NCBI RefSeq assembly: GCF_901000735.1 | Contig: NC_081547.1 | Span: 19,344,838-19,408,837 of the forward strand | Direction: 5' to 3' | From: Corylus avellana | Lineage: Eukaryota; Streptophyta; Magnoliopsida; Fagales; Betulaceae | Length of the DNA: 64,000 nt | Shown: in pieces, positions 12,292 to 24,777 of the stretch | Numbering within the stretch: position 1 is the stretch's first letter | Layout of the letters: every line of letters begins with the position of its first letter | Notes under the pieces: generated by a model | What the model was told of the DNA's origin: nothing | The model's input: the letters and a program-made list of their open reading frames with translations, nothing else | The model's database searches: none | Position numbers and translations under genes: made by a program

Positions 12292-12391
12292 NNNNNNNNN
12301 NNNNNNNNNNNNNNNNNNNNNNNNNNNNNNNNNNNNNNNNNNNNNNNNNNNNNNNNNNNNNNNNNNNNNNNNNNNNNNNNNNNNNNNNNNN
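12292..12391. other. Assembly gap (100 N)
   Basis: Exactly 100 N, inside a low-complexity A/C-rich leader. The join separates the inverted interior from an inverted LTR. Confidence 0.98.
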
Positions 12392-13684
12392 TAAAATAAG
12401 AGAGAGAGTGTAGGGTATTGACTTCACCTCTATCCGCACAACAATGGTTAATCATAATTAATCCTCAGAAATTCATTCTATGCATGTTATAAATAAACAA
12501 GAAACTACCTTATTAAAGAATAAGCATAATCTATCTTCGGTTGGCACGGATCGTCCACCTAACCACTAAGATGCGGTACGACCCGTCTTTCCTAGGTATA
12601 AATTATCAAATTCTTTAACAGGATACATACAATCAATGAATAAGTGTAACCCATCTTCGGTTGGCACGGACTGTCTACCTAAATTACACTAAACTAGGGT
12701 GTAGTACAATCCGTCTTCCCTAGGCATGGCCTATCAAATCCTATTGATCATATGTCAATTAAACCCATTGTATAACCATCATCCTCATAATCACATAAAA
12801 CAAGAATGATTTGAGATCAATAAAAGTAAAATACTTTCTAAGACAAGAGAAGAATTTCACAAATATTGATTTTGAAATTTAAGAACAATTGCATTTAATA
12901 ATTAAGAACATAAATCAATTGTAGCAATCCTCATAATTATACAATCAACATGCATAAATTGAAAATCTAGAAATTAAATACAATCAAACCATTGTGCTTG
13001 GATAGGGTTACATCAACACCCCACGAAGGGGTTTAGCCGCTCATGATCTTCTAAGCTCCAAAGACAATTTACTCAATTTTTACTCTAGAAAGCCGTGTGT
13101 CTGTTTACAATGTTTAGAGCCCTATTTATAGGGATTAGGAGAATCCTAAAAACCCTAGAAACCCTGAGAAAACCGGAGAGCAGTCTCCCAGTCCAATTGG
13201 GAGACTGAAAACCAAATCCAAATCGGAATAGGATTCGCCCAGAATTGCGTTCCTATCTTGAGGGGCGATTTTGGCATTGCGGTGCTCCGAATTAGGAAAA
13301 TACTATTTCACAATGATTTGTAGGAAATTTGAGTTAGCTGTCCAGTGCCGCTTGAATCATCTAAATCGGATATTTGAACTGAAAGTTATGGCTAAAATAC
13401 CGAGACATATGCAGAATCCAAATTTGAATCTAATCCGATTTTGACTCCAATTTGCGAAATTCCGAATTAATCCCTTCCTTTATTTGATTAAACTTAACCA
13501 TGATTTGTTAAGTTTAATCATATCTTCTAGGTCTTCTCAAAGTGTGCTTTTAAGCCCAATTTTCAATGGTTTGTCAAATAAGACCTGAAACACAAAAACA
13601 AAACAAAATCAAACAAATAACAATGCTAAGGAATTAACATATGCAAATTAAGGAGCTTGAATGTGCAACATTCGGCGCTTATCA
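12392..13684 (-). mobile_element. LTR of type A, reverse orientation
   Basis: Reverse complement of 9374 to about 10670. Its 5' end is the TTCGGCGCTTATCA at 13671-13684, and its U5 side is lost in the gap at 12292. It abuts the primer-binding-site-like sequence at 13683-13700 with its wrong end, so it cannot be the 5' LTR of the plus-strand interior that follows. Confidence 0.75.
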
Positions 13685-15230
13685 GCGCCATTGCCGTGGC
13701 TTGTGTTAAATTATGTCTAGAAATTTTTTTCCTTTAGTTTAATTTAGTTTCTTTTATTTATTTTTATTTTTTATTTTTTATTTTTTATTTTTATTCTTTT
13801 TGCTTTCTTTTCTCTGTTTTGTTTTTGTTTCGTTTTTTTTGTTTGTTTTGTTTGTTTGTTTGTTTTTTTTGTTTTTGTTTTTTTTTAATTTTTAATTTTT
13901 TAATTTTATTTGTTTTTGTTTATTTTTGTTTAATTTTTATGTTTTGTTTTTTCTTTCTGTTTCCATCCGCAAATCTGATTTAATTTGCAGCAGTGTGATC
14001 GAGCCCAGTCTCATTGCGATAGAGCGCACTGTTGCCTATGAGCCCTATATGCTTATGTTTTGCTACAGTACGCTCGAGTACCCATTCCAGGGAGATCAAG
14101 CGTAGCTGTGCGATCGAGCGCAAGTGCATGTTCATGTTTGTCTTAAAATTTTGGTTGATCTTAAGAATTGTGATTTGATTTTATTGGTGAGGTTAAAATT
14201 TTGAACACATGATCTAATGAAATTTTTTTTTTCAGTTTAATTACTTGCTTTAGGCAGTTGAGAATTCACATGTTGGATCTGATCTTACACAAGCACATTA
14301 GAACATAATTTGTGGGGTATGACATGAAGCCCGATGTGTGTGTTTCTATGTCTTGGGTGAAACTGGATGATCTATTAGATGGATACTTTGGCATATATAT
14401 ATATATATATATATGTGTGATAAAAAGACGAAAAAAAATGATCATTGATAAGGTTTTCACTGAGTAACTGTACCTCTTGCCTCAAAGCATTGAGTGTTCA
14501 CGTCAAAAGGTGAAGAATTTTGATTTGGTTAATGTCATGGTTAGTTTGGTTTCGTAGCTTTTTTTACTCGAGTTAGTAAGTCCTACGGGTGTTTCTACAC
14601 CAAATGCCCTAAAACCATCTAGTTTGGGAGTCATTGACTTAATACTCTTTATATGGGTCAATTAGAAAGCTTAAGGAAACTAAATATTGCACAACTTGAC
14701 GAAGAAGAAAAAGTAAAAAAAAAAAAAAGCAAAAAAAAAAAAAAAAATATCTTGGTGTTTTGATTTATTCAATAGGGTTCTGATTTGAACTTTGAGATAT
14801 TGAGACATTGCACATTGGAAATAATTGGAAGCTTCATATTTATGTGCTAATTCACTTTACACTGTTTTGAACTTGTGATAGCTCAGCATGTCTTTTATAA
14901 GTGATTAAATTTTAAAATTTCAATTCATTGTGAAGATGGAGTTTATCCTTTTAAGCTTGCTAATGAATGAAAATTATGGTTTTGAGTGATACCTTAATTT
15001 TTGAATAACATGAACTGTTGCATAATGTTTGTGGGTAACATTTCTGAAAAACCCTCACGAGACTTCACTCGTCTTCTAGGGAATTTCTAGGGGTTTAAAA
15101 GGCTTGTTGCATATGCTAAATGCAATTGTACATCTCACGAAAAATGGATTTATCTTTTTGTTTTCTATTTTTTCATTTAGTTTTTAGTATCGTATTGCTA
15201 AGGGACTAGCAATATGTAAGTTTGGGGGTG
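13685..15230 (+). mobile_element. Short retroelement interior without coding sequence (right arm of inverted repeat)
   Basis: Begins with CAGCGCCATTGCCGTGGC (13683-13700), close to the GGCGCCGTTGCCGGGGA primer-binding site of Athila/Tat-type elements. A long T-rich leader follows (13737-13960), then a GATCGAGCGCA word block (13990-14125) and the conserved 3' non-coding region. It ends with the purine tract AAGTTTGGGGGTG before the LTR at 15231. No gag or pol is present between PBS and PPT, so this is a non-autonomous element interior of about 1.5 kb. Confidence 0.65.
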
Positions 15231-16606
15231 TGTTAAGTCCCAAAATATTCATATTTTAGCCCTTAAACTTATATGTGTTAATTCCTTAGTATTGTTAGTT
15301 TATGCCATTTTATTTCCTTTTTGTATTTTCTATGTTTTTGTAGGCCTTTGGAAGAAAAGGAAGCAAATCTTGAAGTATTGGGCTTAAAGAGCAAATTTGG
15401 AAAAAGCTGAAGGCTCTAGTAGTACGATTGATCACAGGAGACTTGTGATCGAGCGAACTACAAGCAAAATGACCAAACGAGCGCAAGGCGTGAGCTCATG
15501 CGCACACAAGGAGACTCGATCGCAGATGTGTGATCGAGCGCACACGGGCTGCGGTCAATCACACCCATGTGCTAGAGAACAGTGAGCTACGGCCAGAATG
15601 CCATTTCCTTCCATATTAGGGTATTCTAAGTCTCACTTGTAATAGGACTGAACCCTACAAATTTTTTAGGTTTACTAGTGTTTCAAGGACTTTTAGAGGC
15701 CTATAAAGAGACCTTTTAGCTTCTAGGAAAATGTGTGGAGAAAGAGGCACAAACTCTGGAAAGGAACTAAAGGCTAGATCAAGAGGAGTTTGGGTTTTTC
15801 TTCTCTTCAACCTTTTATTTTTTTTTATGTAGTTTATATTTTAATTGGGGTTAGATTGAAGGGCTAGTCATGTTTATTTAGGATTTAAATATTGGCGCCT
15901 TCGCTACAATTATATTTTGGTGTATTTAACTTGATTAATTCCTGTTTTTTTGAATTTCTCATATGTGTTTGCCTGATCAACATATGCATGTGGTATAGAT
16001 TAGTTAATTAAATGAATTTGGATGACCGAGTCCTGGGTTTAATAAGAGTAACAAAAGAAATCTACACCGGATTCTTGGGTTAATCAACATAGGGAACCAG
16101 GAGTAGACACTCATGCCTTAGGCCTCATATGTTTGTCGATTTCCATAGATTTATATTTTCTTAAAGAACAACTTAGTAGACACCATTGCTAAATTCTTTA
16201 AGAAAGAAAAGAATTAGACTAGACATCCATGTCTAATTCGTTGCTTAGGAAAATCAATAGTAAGGAGTAGACACCCATACCCCTAGGTTGGCAAACATTA
16301 AATATACTGGTATGATTGGCTCATTGTCATATTGTTATCTTAATTAGTCTGATTAGTGGTGGATATCGAAACCCTAATCCTTTTTAGTTTTAGTTTATCT
16401 TTTAGTTTATTTCTTTATTTTAATTCAATCGTGACAATTGAGTTTTATCTGTTAACTAAATAGGAAATTGCTTCTAAACATAATTTACCAATCCTCGTAG
16501 GAATGATCTTCTATTTGCCTGTTATACTATTGTTTGATCTTGTGCACTTGCAGGTAAAATGTACCAAGTATTTGATATTAATTTAGGTGGGTATTTGGCA
16601 CAATAA
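15231..16606 (+). mobile_element. LTR of type B (3' LTR)
   Basis: TGTTAAGTCCC start directly after a polypurine tract; ends GGCACAATA. U3 word block at 15425-15580 (TGATCGAGCG, GATCGCAGATG, GATCGAGCGCACAC), TATA-like CCTATAAAGAG at about 15702. Four spaced copies of a TAGACACYCATGC-like word follow in the 3' half. Confidence 0.78.
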
Positions 16607-18256
16607 TGTAATAGCTACGTAAGTCTATTGACTTAGTAAGTAAACCTGACAATTAGGTACGATACGAGCTAGTTGTTACAGAAATAAATATGTAGTTTGT
16701 TAAGAATTCGAAAGAGGTGTTGTCTATATTAATACACAGTAAAATATTGTTTTGTTGACCGAAAATGGTGTACTTCTTGCATCAATCGCCTAAGTAGTTT
16801 TAATGCAGAAAACTAATGCTTTATAAGTCATAATTATCATATGGTCTACCTGAGATATTACCCATTCTCAGCAAGGTTGGCGTTGTCTCGAGGGACTTGT
16901 ATTACAATTCAGATGTCCCAACCATTGTATGCTACCGTCTATAACAATAGCAGCCCGACCGAGTTCGACCTCGGCTGGCCCATGCTACTAATGATGAACG
17001 TCCTGTAGTGACTTACTCGTTAAGGCTGCACCGGTTATGAAACAACCATTGGATCGAAGGCCCTTATATCACATTCATATACGTTTGACCATAGAATCAA
17101 GTTTATATAGTAAGCCCATGGCCATTATACCGCATGTACTGGTGTACCATGTCATAAGATGTATCTTATCAACCAGTTAGTATGATAGTTATCAAGTTAT
17201 ACAAAAACTTAGACATACTCATATCATATGCACGCTCAGTCAGTTGACGTATCGCACGTTTTTAAGGAAAGTGGTTATAAGTGTTAACTTACCTAGTGCG
17301 GTCGCTTAAATCCTTCGACATCACGAATCCCAACTATAACAAAATATGCCACACCGTTATACGCAGTACTAAAGGACTTCTATGAGTACGTATTAGGTTT
17401 TATCTAACAAAAAGGGGACGTTAGAACCCTAAGATTACACATTTGGAGTTAAGGGCAGATGCCTTGCTTCCTAGGTGAACGCTCGGGCTCATGAGCGAAC
17501 TTTCGGCCAGTGAATTAGCATTAAAAAGCTTGAAACCTTAAAAAGAATGATCATAACTTTAAGAAAACTAATCAGTCCTAGATGTTGATATCTATGCCAT
17601 TGTAAATCAAGAAGCTTAATAATAAAACAGAAGGGATGAAGTGGTTACCTCAACAAGGAAGCCTCCCAAGGATGCTTCTCTCTTTTCCAAGGTTACTCAC
17701 AATCCTCACACACACTCAAGGGACAAAGTAACATGGTTTCTTTAAGGCAACAGAGGCTAAAATGGGGGTTAAGGGTCTCATGGGGGTGGGGTGTTTATAG
17801 GGGAAGAAGCTAGGGGTGTTTCAGAAAAAATCCTGGAAAGGTGCGAGTGCTCGTGTACTATAGAAGTGCGCACTCGTGTACAGTTCACTACGGGTTAAGA
17901 GTGCTTTTCAGGCACACAATTTGGGCATTAACCAAAGGTCTGATGAACAGCCAACAAGTGTTCGTTGTACTATACATGCGAGCGCTCATGTATTGTTCAC
18001 AAAAGGCCACAAAATGCTCCGAGATACGACAACACAAGGGTGGTGTGATGTCTAGGCGAGCACTCGTGTGGTCCCCTGGGAGAGCGCTCACCGAGTGAGG
18101 TCTTTTGGGCTTTCTGCTTCAAAACGACTTAATGGCTTTGGGTTATGATAAGAAGGTTTAGGGTTCTCTGTTTATGGCTTGTTTTCAAGGAATTATTAGC
18201 CAGTTGAGTAAGGGGTCATAACTCTTTAAAACAATTTTAAAAGTCGGGGTATTACA
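16607..18256 (-). mobile_element. LTR fragment of type D (Ty3/gypsy-like), minus orientation
   Basis: Read on the minus strand it starts TGTAATACCCCGACTTTT at 18256, an LTR start of the kind seen in Tekay/Del chromoviruses. Next come a block of GCGAGCGCTC/GTGCTCGTGT words (18100-17840), then a TATA box (CCCCTATAAACAC, about 17800). The block near 16840-17160 (GGTCTACC.GAGATATTACC, CGAGGGAC.T, GCTACCGTC, CATTGGATC) recurs at 39355-39570 and 58725-58940. No coding sequence. Confidence 0.6.
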
Positions 18257-18716
18257 CCTACGGATGGCATCACATATTATAATGAGGTTGATGAAGACCT
18301 TCTAGGTGGAGTGCCTATTTTTAATGATGAAGAAGTAGGTTATGTTGATTTCCTTAGTGTAGACGATATTTTGTCGGATTCTCCTAACAATGATTGTGAT
18401 GAGTTTTATGCAATTGAGGAGAATTACATGCTCACAATGGAGACAACGACTAACCTATTCTTGAGTATTTCATGGCATGTGGAAGGGAAAAGATGCGAGG
18501 GAAGTGCTGCAAGCCTGATGTATTGCCAGGTGACGTGTGGAGCCTCCAAAATAATCATCATAGTCAGCCGGTGATTAAGAGCATCACGTTTCTTGTGGGT
18601 TGTTGCCTTGTCTTGAAATTGAGAATGGGAGAATGGAATGAATTGACAGGGCACCCAAAGGACCGTGGGAAGATCCATCCAAATTCGAGGACGAATTCTC
18701 TCCAACCTAGGGAGAA
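18257..18716 (+). pseudogene. 3' end of an LTR retrotransposon pol/gag-pol frame
   Basis: The plus frame from 18257 reads GGVPIFNDEEVGYVDFLSVD and later, after frameshifts, EWNELTGHPKDRGK and NSRTNSLQPRENDV. The last block is typical of the extreme C-terminus of some plant Ty3/gypsy polyproteins, which lies over the polypurine tract. The frame stops at the LTR start at 18717. No catalytic domain is left. Confidence 0.55.
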
Positions 18717-20558
18717 TGATGTAGATCGGCAAGCCTCGTATGCAGCCCGTCTGGATCGACTTAAACCCGAGAGCCTCATCTGAAGTCTTCGTTCGGGGAC
18801 CATCCAAACGCCTTTGTTATTTTTGTGTTTTTTAGGTTTTATATCCATGGCTGTCCGGGTGGCCTTAAGTTCTATTCAGACAAGCTCCATAGAATTTTAA
18901 TATGAGTTAGTTTCGTTCTTTTATTGGGTTTAGGGTTTGGGGTTCTATAAATACATACTTTATAGACCCTAGAACGCAGTTGTTGTTTATGATTGAGTTT
19001 TGTTCAATAAGAGGCCTTTGTTAAGTGCCAAAATATTAATATTTTAGCCCTTAAACTTATATGTGTGAATTCCTTAGTGTTGTTAGTTTATGCTATTTTA
19101 TTCCTTTTCTGTATTTTCTGTGTCTTTGTAGGCCCTTGGAAGAAAAGGAAGAAAGCCTAAAAGTATTGAGCTTAAAGAGCAAATTTGGGAAAAGTTGGAG
19201 GCTCTGGTAGTGTGATCGATTGCAGGGGACTTGCGATTAAGCACACTACAAGCAAAAGGACTAGACGAGCGCAAGGTGTGCCCTCGTGCGCACACAAGGA
19301 GACTCAATCGCAGACGTGCGATCGAGCACACACTGGTTGTCATCGATCACACCTGTGTGCTGTTGAACAATGGGCTGTGGCCAGAATGCCCTTTCCTTCC
19401 ATATTAGGGTTTTTCAATTCCCACTTGTAATAGGACTAAACCCTACGAATTTTCTAGGTTTACTAGTGTAACAAGGACTTCTAAAGGCCTAGAAATAGAC
19501 CTCTTAGCTTCTACGAAAAAGGATGGAGAAAAGAGGCACAAACTTTGGAAAGGAACTGAAGGCTAGATTAAGAGGAATTTGGGTTTTTCTTTTCTTCCAC
19601 CTTTTATTTTTGTTATGTAGTTTATATTTTAATTAGGGCTAGATTGAAGCCCTAGTCATGACTATTTATGATTTCAATATTGGCGCCTTTGCTACAATTA
19701 TATTTTGGTCTATTTAACTTTATTAATTCCTGTTATCTTGAATTCCTCATATGTGTTTGCCTGATCAACATATGCATGTGGTATGAACTAGTTAACTAAA
19801 TCAATTTGAATGATCGAGTCCTGGGTTTAATAAGAGTAATAAAAGAAATCCACACCGGGTTCTTGGGTTAATCAACATGGGGAACCGGGAGTAGACACCC
19901 ATGCCCTAGGCTTCATGTGTTTGTCGATTTTCATAGATTTATGTTTTCTTAAAGAACAACTTAGTAGACAACCATGCTAAATCCTTTAAGAAGGAAAAGA
20001 ATTAGAGTAGACACCTATGCCTAATTCGTTGCTGAGGAAAATCAATAGATTAAGGAGTAGACACCTATACCCTTAGGTTGGTAAACATTAAATATACCGG
20101 TAAGATTGGCTCATTGGCATATTGTTATCTTAATTAATTTGATTAGTAGTGGATATCAAAACCCTAATCCTTTTTAGTTTTAGTTTATCTTTTATTTTAT
20201 TTCTTTATTTTAACTCAATCATGACAATTGAGTTTTATCTATTAATTAAATAGGAAATTACTTCTAAACATAATTTACCAATCCTCGTGGGAATGATCTC
20301 GTATTTGCCTGCTATACTATCGTTTGATCTTGTGCACTTGCGAGTAAAATGTACCAAGTATTTGCCTATTAATTTAAGTGGGTATTTGGCACAACAGCCT
20401 CAAAGTTGAGCGTTCTTCTATTTTCCCTTCAAAACCTAGAGAGTATCTAGCGTTTTAGAGAAGATTTCTTAGATCCTTTGATAAAATTAAGATCTTGAAA
20501 TACTTATATGTTCTTTATTGTTGTTCTTCGCTGCAACCCACTAAGTCATGCTGCATCA
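18717..20558 (+). mobile_element. LTR of type F, split by a solo LTR
   Basis: Begins TGATGTAGATCGG just after CCAACCTAGGGAGAA (PPT-like). TATA box TCTATAAATACA at about 18943. It is interrupted at 19018 by a type-B LTR and resumes at 20402 (CAAAGTTGAGCG), to end near GCTGCATCA at 20558. The 3' end is inferred from the TG..CA rule only. Confidence 0.55.
19019..20396 (+). mobile_element. Solo LTR of type B
   Basis: A complete 1378-bp LTR (TGTTAAGTGCC...GGCACAACA) flanked by GCCTT (19014-19018) and GCCTC (20397-20401), a 5-bp duplication with one mismatch. There is no internal sequence on either side, and the host LTR (type F) continues across it. This is the product expected from recombination between two LTRs of an inserted element. 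U3 word block at 19200-19360. Confidence 0.8.
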
Positions 20559-21875
20559 ATAAGCAAATAGACAGGCTAGCCATATGCAATGCGTGTGAAA
20601 GAATAAGGAAGTTCAAGATGAAACTTTAGGGCTGGAACAGGATCCTCTCCAGTTCATTTGAACTGGAGAGTGTCTAGTTAGTTATATTTGAAAGATATTT
20701 TTGTCTTTTCACTTTTTGAGATAACAACAATTCTCCTCCAATATAACTAACTACATATGCTCTATTTAGGCCCTTACCCCTTCCTCATAGGTTTCGCGTA
20801 TTCTTAAAAGAACTTCTGGTACAATTCCAATGACCTAGTGTGAACAAACTAGTGAGTCTGACTTCAGGTGGTCAACACTACTAACAATGCTGTATGGTTG
20901 TGACCACCATGCGTACATGGTTGCTCTGGTGACTCAACTGGTTACTTGGATCCAATGGCAAACACATAAAACAAATTGGACCATAGGACATTGCCCCTAT
21001 AATCGTAGCACATGACACAAGGTCATATCATACGATGCCACTTATCTGATATTTCTTTTATTTGTATGCATGAAAAAATACTTATACGAATTCATCATAT
21101 CTCATAAACTCAATTATAGATCATGCGTACAAAGGAAAGAGTCAACATGTTCATTAGGTATAATTTGTCCAAGTAAAAGTCATGCATGCTTTCATTCATA
21201 TAAACATAGTATTCTAAAATCATATCAAACAGATAACAATATCCAGGTGAGATTTACTCATCTGAGTCGTAGGAAAAGTTCTCAACACCGACCTTGAACT
21301 CACCAATATGGTTCTCTTCAAAAATCTAGTGTTATACAACTCTCTTTGACCAAAAACACTGATCTATGACCTAAACCCTAAATTGGAATGCTTATGATCG
21401 ATCTTGTGAAGGGAGGATCAACCCTGTTTAGGGAAGGATTGATTCTTTTGAGGGAGGATCGATCATTGACTGAGGAGGGTTGATCCTGGATTGGTATAAA
21501 CATTTTGTGTTGCATCCAAAATACTCACGAATCCCAAAACGACTCTACTAAACCCTAGGATTATTTCTAAGGTCTCTAAAAATTCTAAGGGCTCACTCAA
21601 CTCAAAATCTAAGATTTACAATAGTAAAAACAAACTCTATATAACCAACTTGTTATAGTCTCTAAAGATATTAAACAACAACAACAACAATCAAGCAACG
21701 CTCAAACGTTCTAGACGCATCTAATATGGCACTTGCTTATGATCATTATGAGCTAGTATTTGTATCACCATTGTTCAATGTAGACAATATTTTATATGGG
21801 TGGCCTTTTCAAATGATGCTTGATCTAGTATCAGACCTTATGGAATAATATCTTCTTGGTGGAGGTTGGGAAAGT
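20559..21875. repeat. LTR-derived sequence; left end of the 20-kb duplication at 20608
   Basis: No gene. 20800-20960 is distantly like the type-D repeat (CTAGTG..GTCTGACTTC.GGTGG, TTGGATCC.ATGG). 21390-21500 holds five variants of a GGATCGATC/GGATCAACC word within about 110 bp. A CAACAACAACAACAA microsatellite lies near 21675. From 20608 on, the sequence recurs at 41514. Confidence 0.5.
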
Positions 21876-23479
21876 TGATAGGTAATTTCTAATGAAATGG
21901 ATGAATGTGGAAATGTGAATGGAAATGGTATTGATAATGAACTCCAATTAGGGCTGGAGACAAACCACAAGTGAATCCAATTAGGGCTGGATACAAACCA
22001 CAAAGACATACGTCTAGTTCATTCTCCGATTATCATTAATAACCAAATGGTCTTTAAATAGAAATACAAGTAGATAACGCTTAAAGTGATAACACCTAAA
22101 GTTATAATATTTAAATTCAAATAACCTAATCTTAATATTAAATAAACTAATACTAATTTAAATAGTCTAATCCTAATGAATTGGAACTGCATTCCAATTC
22201 AACTATTATCCTAACTAATCATAACCTTATCCCTATCATTACTACCCTATCATAATCATAATCATAACCATATCCCTATCATTCCTACCCCTTAAAAGGA
22301 CTTTGTCCTCAAAGTCCGACTAGATAGAACTAGAAATTTAAACTAATACCACTAAAAAAAAAAAAAATCTTATACATAACTCATTCTTTTTCTTTTTCTT
22401 TTTACTAGACCAAACAAAGAATACAAAACGTCTTCTTCTTCTTTTATTGTTCTGAATAGAGAACGTGAATAGGCCATTCTTCTTCAAGATGCTTATTCGT
22501 TTATGGTGAAGATGGGCCTGGTGCTTGTTGGATCTGCAGCCGCGATGAGTGGTGATGAGGCATGCAGCTGTCGACAGTGGTTAAAAGGAACAACGGTGCT
22601 TGTGGGGACGGTGTCGTGGGATGCGGGATCCAATAATTGTTGGTATGGCATGGGTTATGCAACTTGTGCTCCTGAGTTTTGGTGGTTGGGCAAGTGGGGT
22701 TGACTTAGGTGATGGAATCTGTACCGAGTTTTGTCACGAAGAAGAACTCAATTCCTTAGTTTCTTTCTCTAGATGACATGAAGACTCATCATGGCATTAG
22801 TGAAATGTGCTAAAAACTCACCAAGGAATTCGGCAAAGTGTGCTGAAAGCTCCTTTAAGATATGTTGAATGCACTCAGTTGTTTAGGTTAACTTCTTAAT
22901 GGACCCCTTGACCTCCAGCATATTGACTTCGAGCTTTTGGATCTGCTTTGCGTCTGTAGCCATGGCGGCGATTTTGGTTTAGTGGGAAGTGGATGGTGGT
23001 AATGGTTATGGAATTTTTCAGTAGGGTGATCGCAATGGCTCGTTAGGGGTATTTTCTGGTTTGTGCGGAACTGGATTGAAATGGCTCTGATACCACTTGA
23101 TAGGTAATTTCTGATGAAATGGATGAATGTGGAAATGTGAATAGAAATGGTATTGATAATGAAATCCAATTAAGGCTGGATACAAACCGTAAAGACATAC
23201 CTCTAATTCCTCTAATTCATTATCCGATTCTCATTAATAACCAAATGATCTTTAAATAGAAATACAAGTAGATAATGCTTAAAGTGATAACACCTAAAGT
23301 TATAATATTCAAATTCAAATAACATAATCTTAATATTAAATAAACTAATACTAATTTAAATAATCTAATCCTAATGAATTGGAATTGCATTCCAATTCAA
23401 CTATTATCCTAACTAATCATAATCTTATCCCTATTATTCCTACCCTATCATAATCATAATCATAACCTTATCCCTATCA
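21876..23479 (-). mobile_element. Non-autonomous LTR retrotransposon, 1.6 kb
   Basis: Direct repeats 21876-22281 and 23098-23479 begin TGATAGGTAATTTC and end CCCTATCA (read on +). On the minus strand the 5' LTR (23479-23098) is followed after 2 bp by TGGTATCAGAGCC (23095-23083), the initiator-Met tRNA primer-binding site. An ATG reading MATDAKQIQKLEV follows (stop after about 26 codons). Just before the 3' LTR the minus strand reads GAGGACAAAGTCC and TTTTAAGGGGTAGGAA, a polypurine tract. The interior is only about 0.8 kb with no gag or pol domain, so it must be moved by another element. The left LTR in + order carries a ~33-bp internal duplication (about 21957-21990). No convincing 5-bp target duplication. 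Confidence 0.85.
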
Positions 23480-24777
23480 GAAGCACAAACATTGAACTCG
23501 AGGCTGAAGCTTCGAGCTTTTCCTCTTGGTTGCCATATATGATATGGAGTTGAAAGAATCGGATAGCTTTTGTTAAAGGCTGACTTTTTTTTATCTATTG
23601 GCCGATGTAGGAAAAAAGAAGAAACATATATAGAAAACAAAGATAAATTTCACGTTAACTCAAAATCTCACCAAAATAATGATAAGAATAGGTTGAATTA
23701 CAGTCTCGTAATTAGTCTTGATTGAGTCTCACCACCAAAGAGAAAATGAGATACCCCTCCAGCAGAATATATGTTTATTTATCATTCTAATCTGTCTTCG
23801 TAGGAGTACAAAAAAACACTTAAGACTCGTAACAAAAATTTTGACTTTAATTTGACTGAATTTTTGGCTAAACTCATTATTAAATTATAAAATAATATAA
23901 CTCTTAAAAATTAAATATTAATAACCTAAATAATTTATAAAACCTAAATAAATCTAAAGAGATAATTAACTTAACTCTGTCTTCCCGTGTCATTGGCAGA
24001 GACGTTAAAGTTCCCTGTGAGGGCTTGAGAATCTTCCTGCAACACCAAATAAGTAGCAGAAGAGGGGAAGTTGAGCAACCAAAATTAATTATCTGCACCT
24101 TCCTTTTAAATAATTTATTGCGAAGACCCCAATCAGGCAAATCACACGGCATGTTCCCAATCACCTAATCAATCAGACGGCCAAGGCTAAATCCCACAAA
24201 ACCACCAAACCACAACAGCCCTAGGATCTGTCCAGCTTAGAACAGCAGATGCTCTATATGTCATTCCCTTCCTTATGTTTAGGAAAAATTTCAAAAAAAT
24301 CACAAAAACTTACTCACATCAGATTTCCTACACTTAACCAACCCTCAAGAGTTGCTACAGTGCTTCACAATGTATAAGGAACCACTTTTGGTTCCTTATA
24401 TATATATCTAAACATTTATCTTTCATATTTTTGTCTTGGGGATTGTGTTGAAATTTTGTGAAAAAAGTAAAGGTAGGTGAGGAACTTGTAGTTTGTAAAG
24501 AAATAATATTTTAATGGTATAGAGAGAAGTTATTGTGAAATATATTTTCATAGGGAAGTAAAAAGTAGTTTTGTACCTTAAACTTATGAAAAATTAAAAA
24601 GAAGCTGCTGCAGTCCCCACACTTCATGCGACCACTAAGTCTTAGTTGACCTGTCCTCTCTATTCACTAGCTATAAGAAGTAGCCGTTTAGACAGTTTTT
24701 ATTATTTATAAACCCATCAAACAAAGCTGAAGCAAATATATAGCCAAATTAAAGTACCTTAAAAAAAAAAAGAAAAA
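23480..24777. other. Intergenic region and Aux/IAA upstream sequence
   Basis: AT-rich with no gene I can support. Several minus-strand frames here are short and lack family features. The last few hundred bases are the likely promoter of the Aux/IAA gene. Confidence 0.5.
24705..24712 (+). promoter_or_regulatory. Putative TATA box of Aux/IAA copy 1
   Basis: TTTATAAA, 66 bp before the ATG, which would give a short 5' UTR. A TGTC core (24652-24655, in TGTCCTC) lies about 50 bp further upstream. TGTC is the core bound by auxin response factors, but a single core is weak evidence. Copy 2 has the same at 45602-45609. Confidence 0.45.

Noticed and set aside
11656..14460. An identical 64-codon frame at 11656-11850 (+) and 14266-14460 (-)
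   Set aside because: It is the same non-coding stretch on both arms of an inverted repeat, with a TATATA run in it; no family features.
17841..18098. 85-codon plus-strand frame in the type-D LTR
   Set aside because: Runs through the U3 word block and TATA region of an LTR in the opposite orientation; no domain.
22503..22703. 66-codon plus-strand frame inside the small LTR element (also 43400-43600)
   Set aside because: Opposite to the element's orientation, no recognisable domain, Gly/Trp-rich composition from a GC-richer patch.
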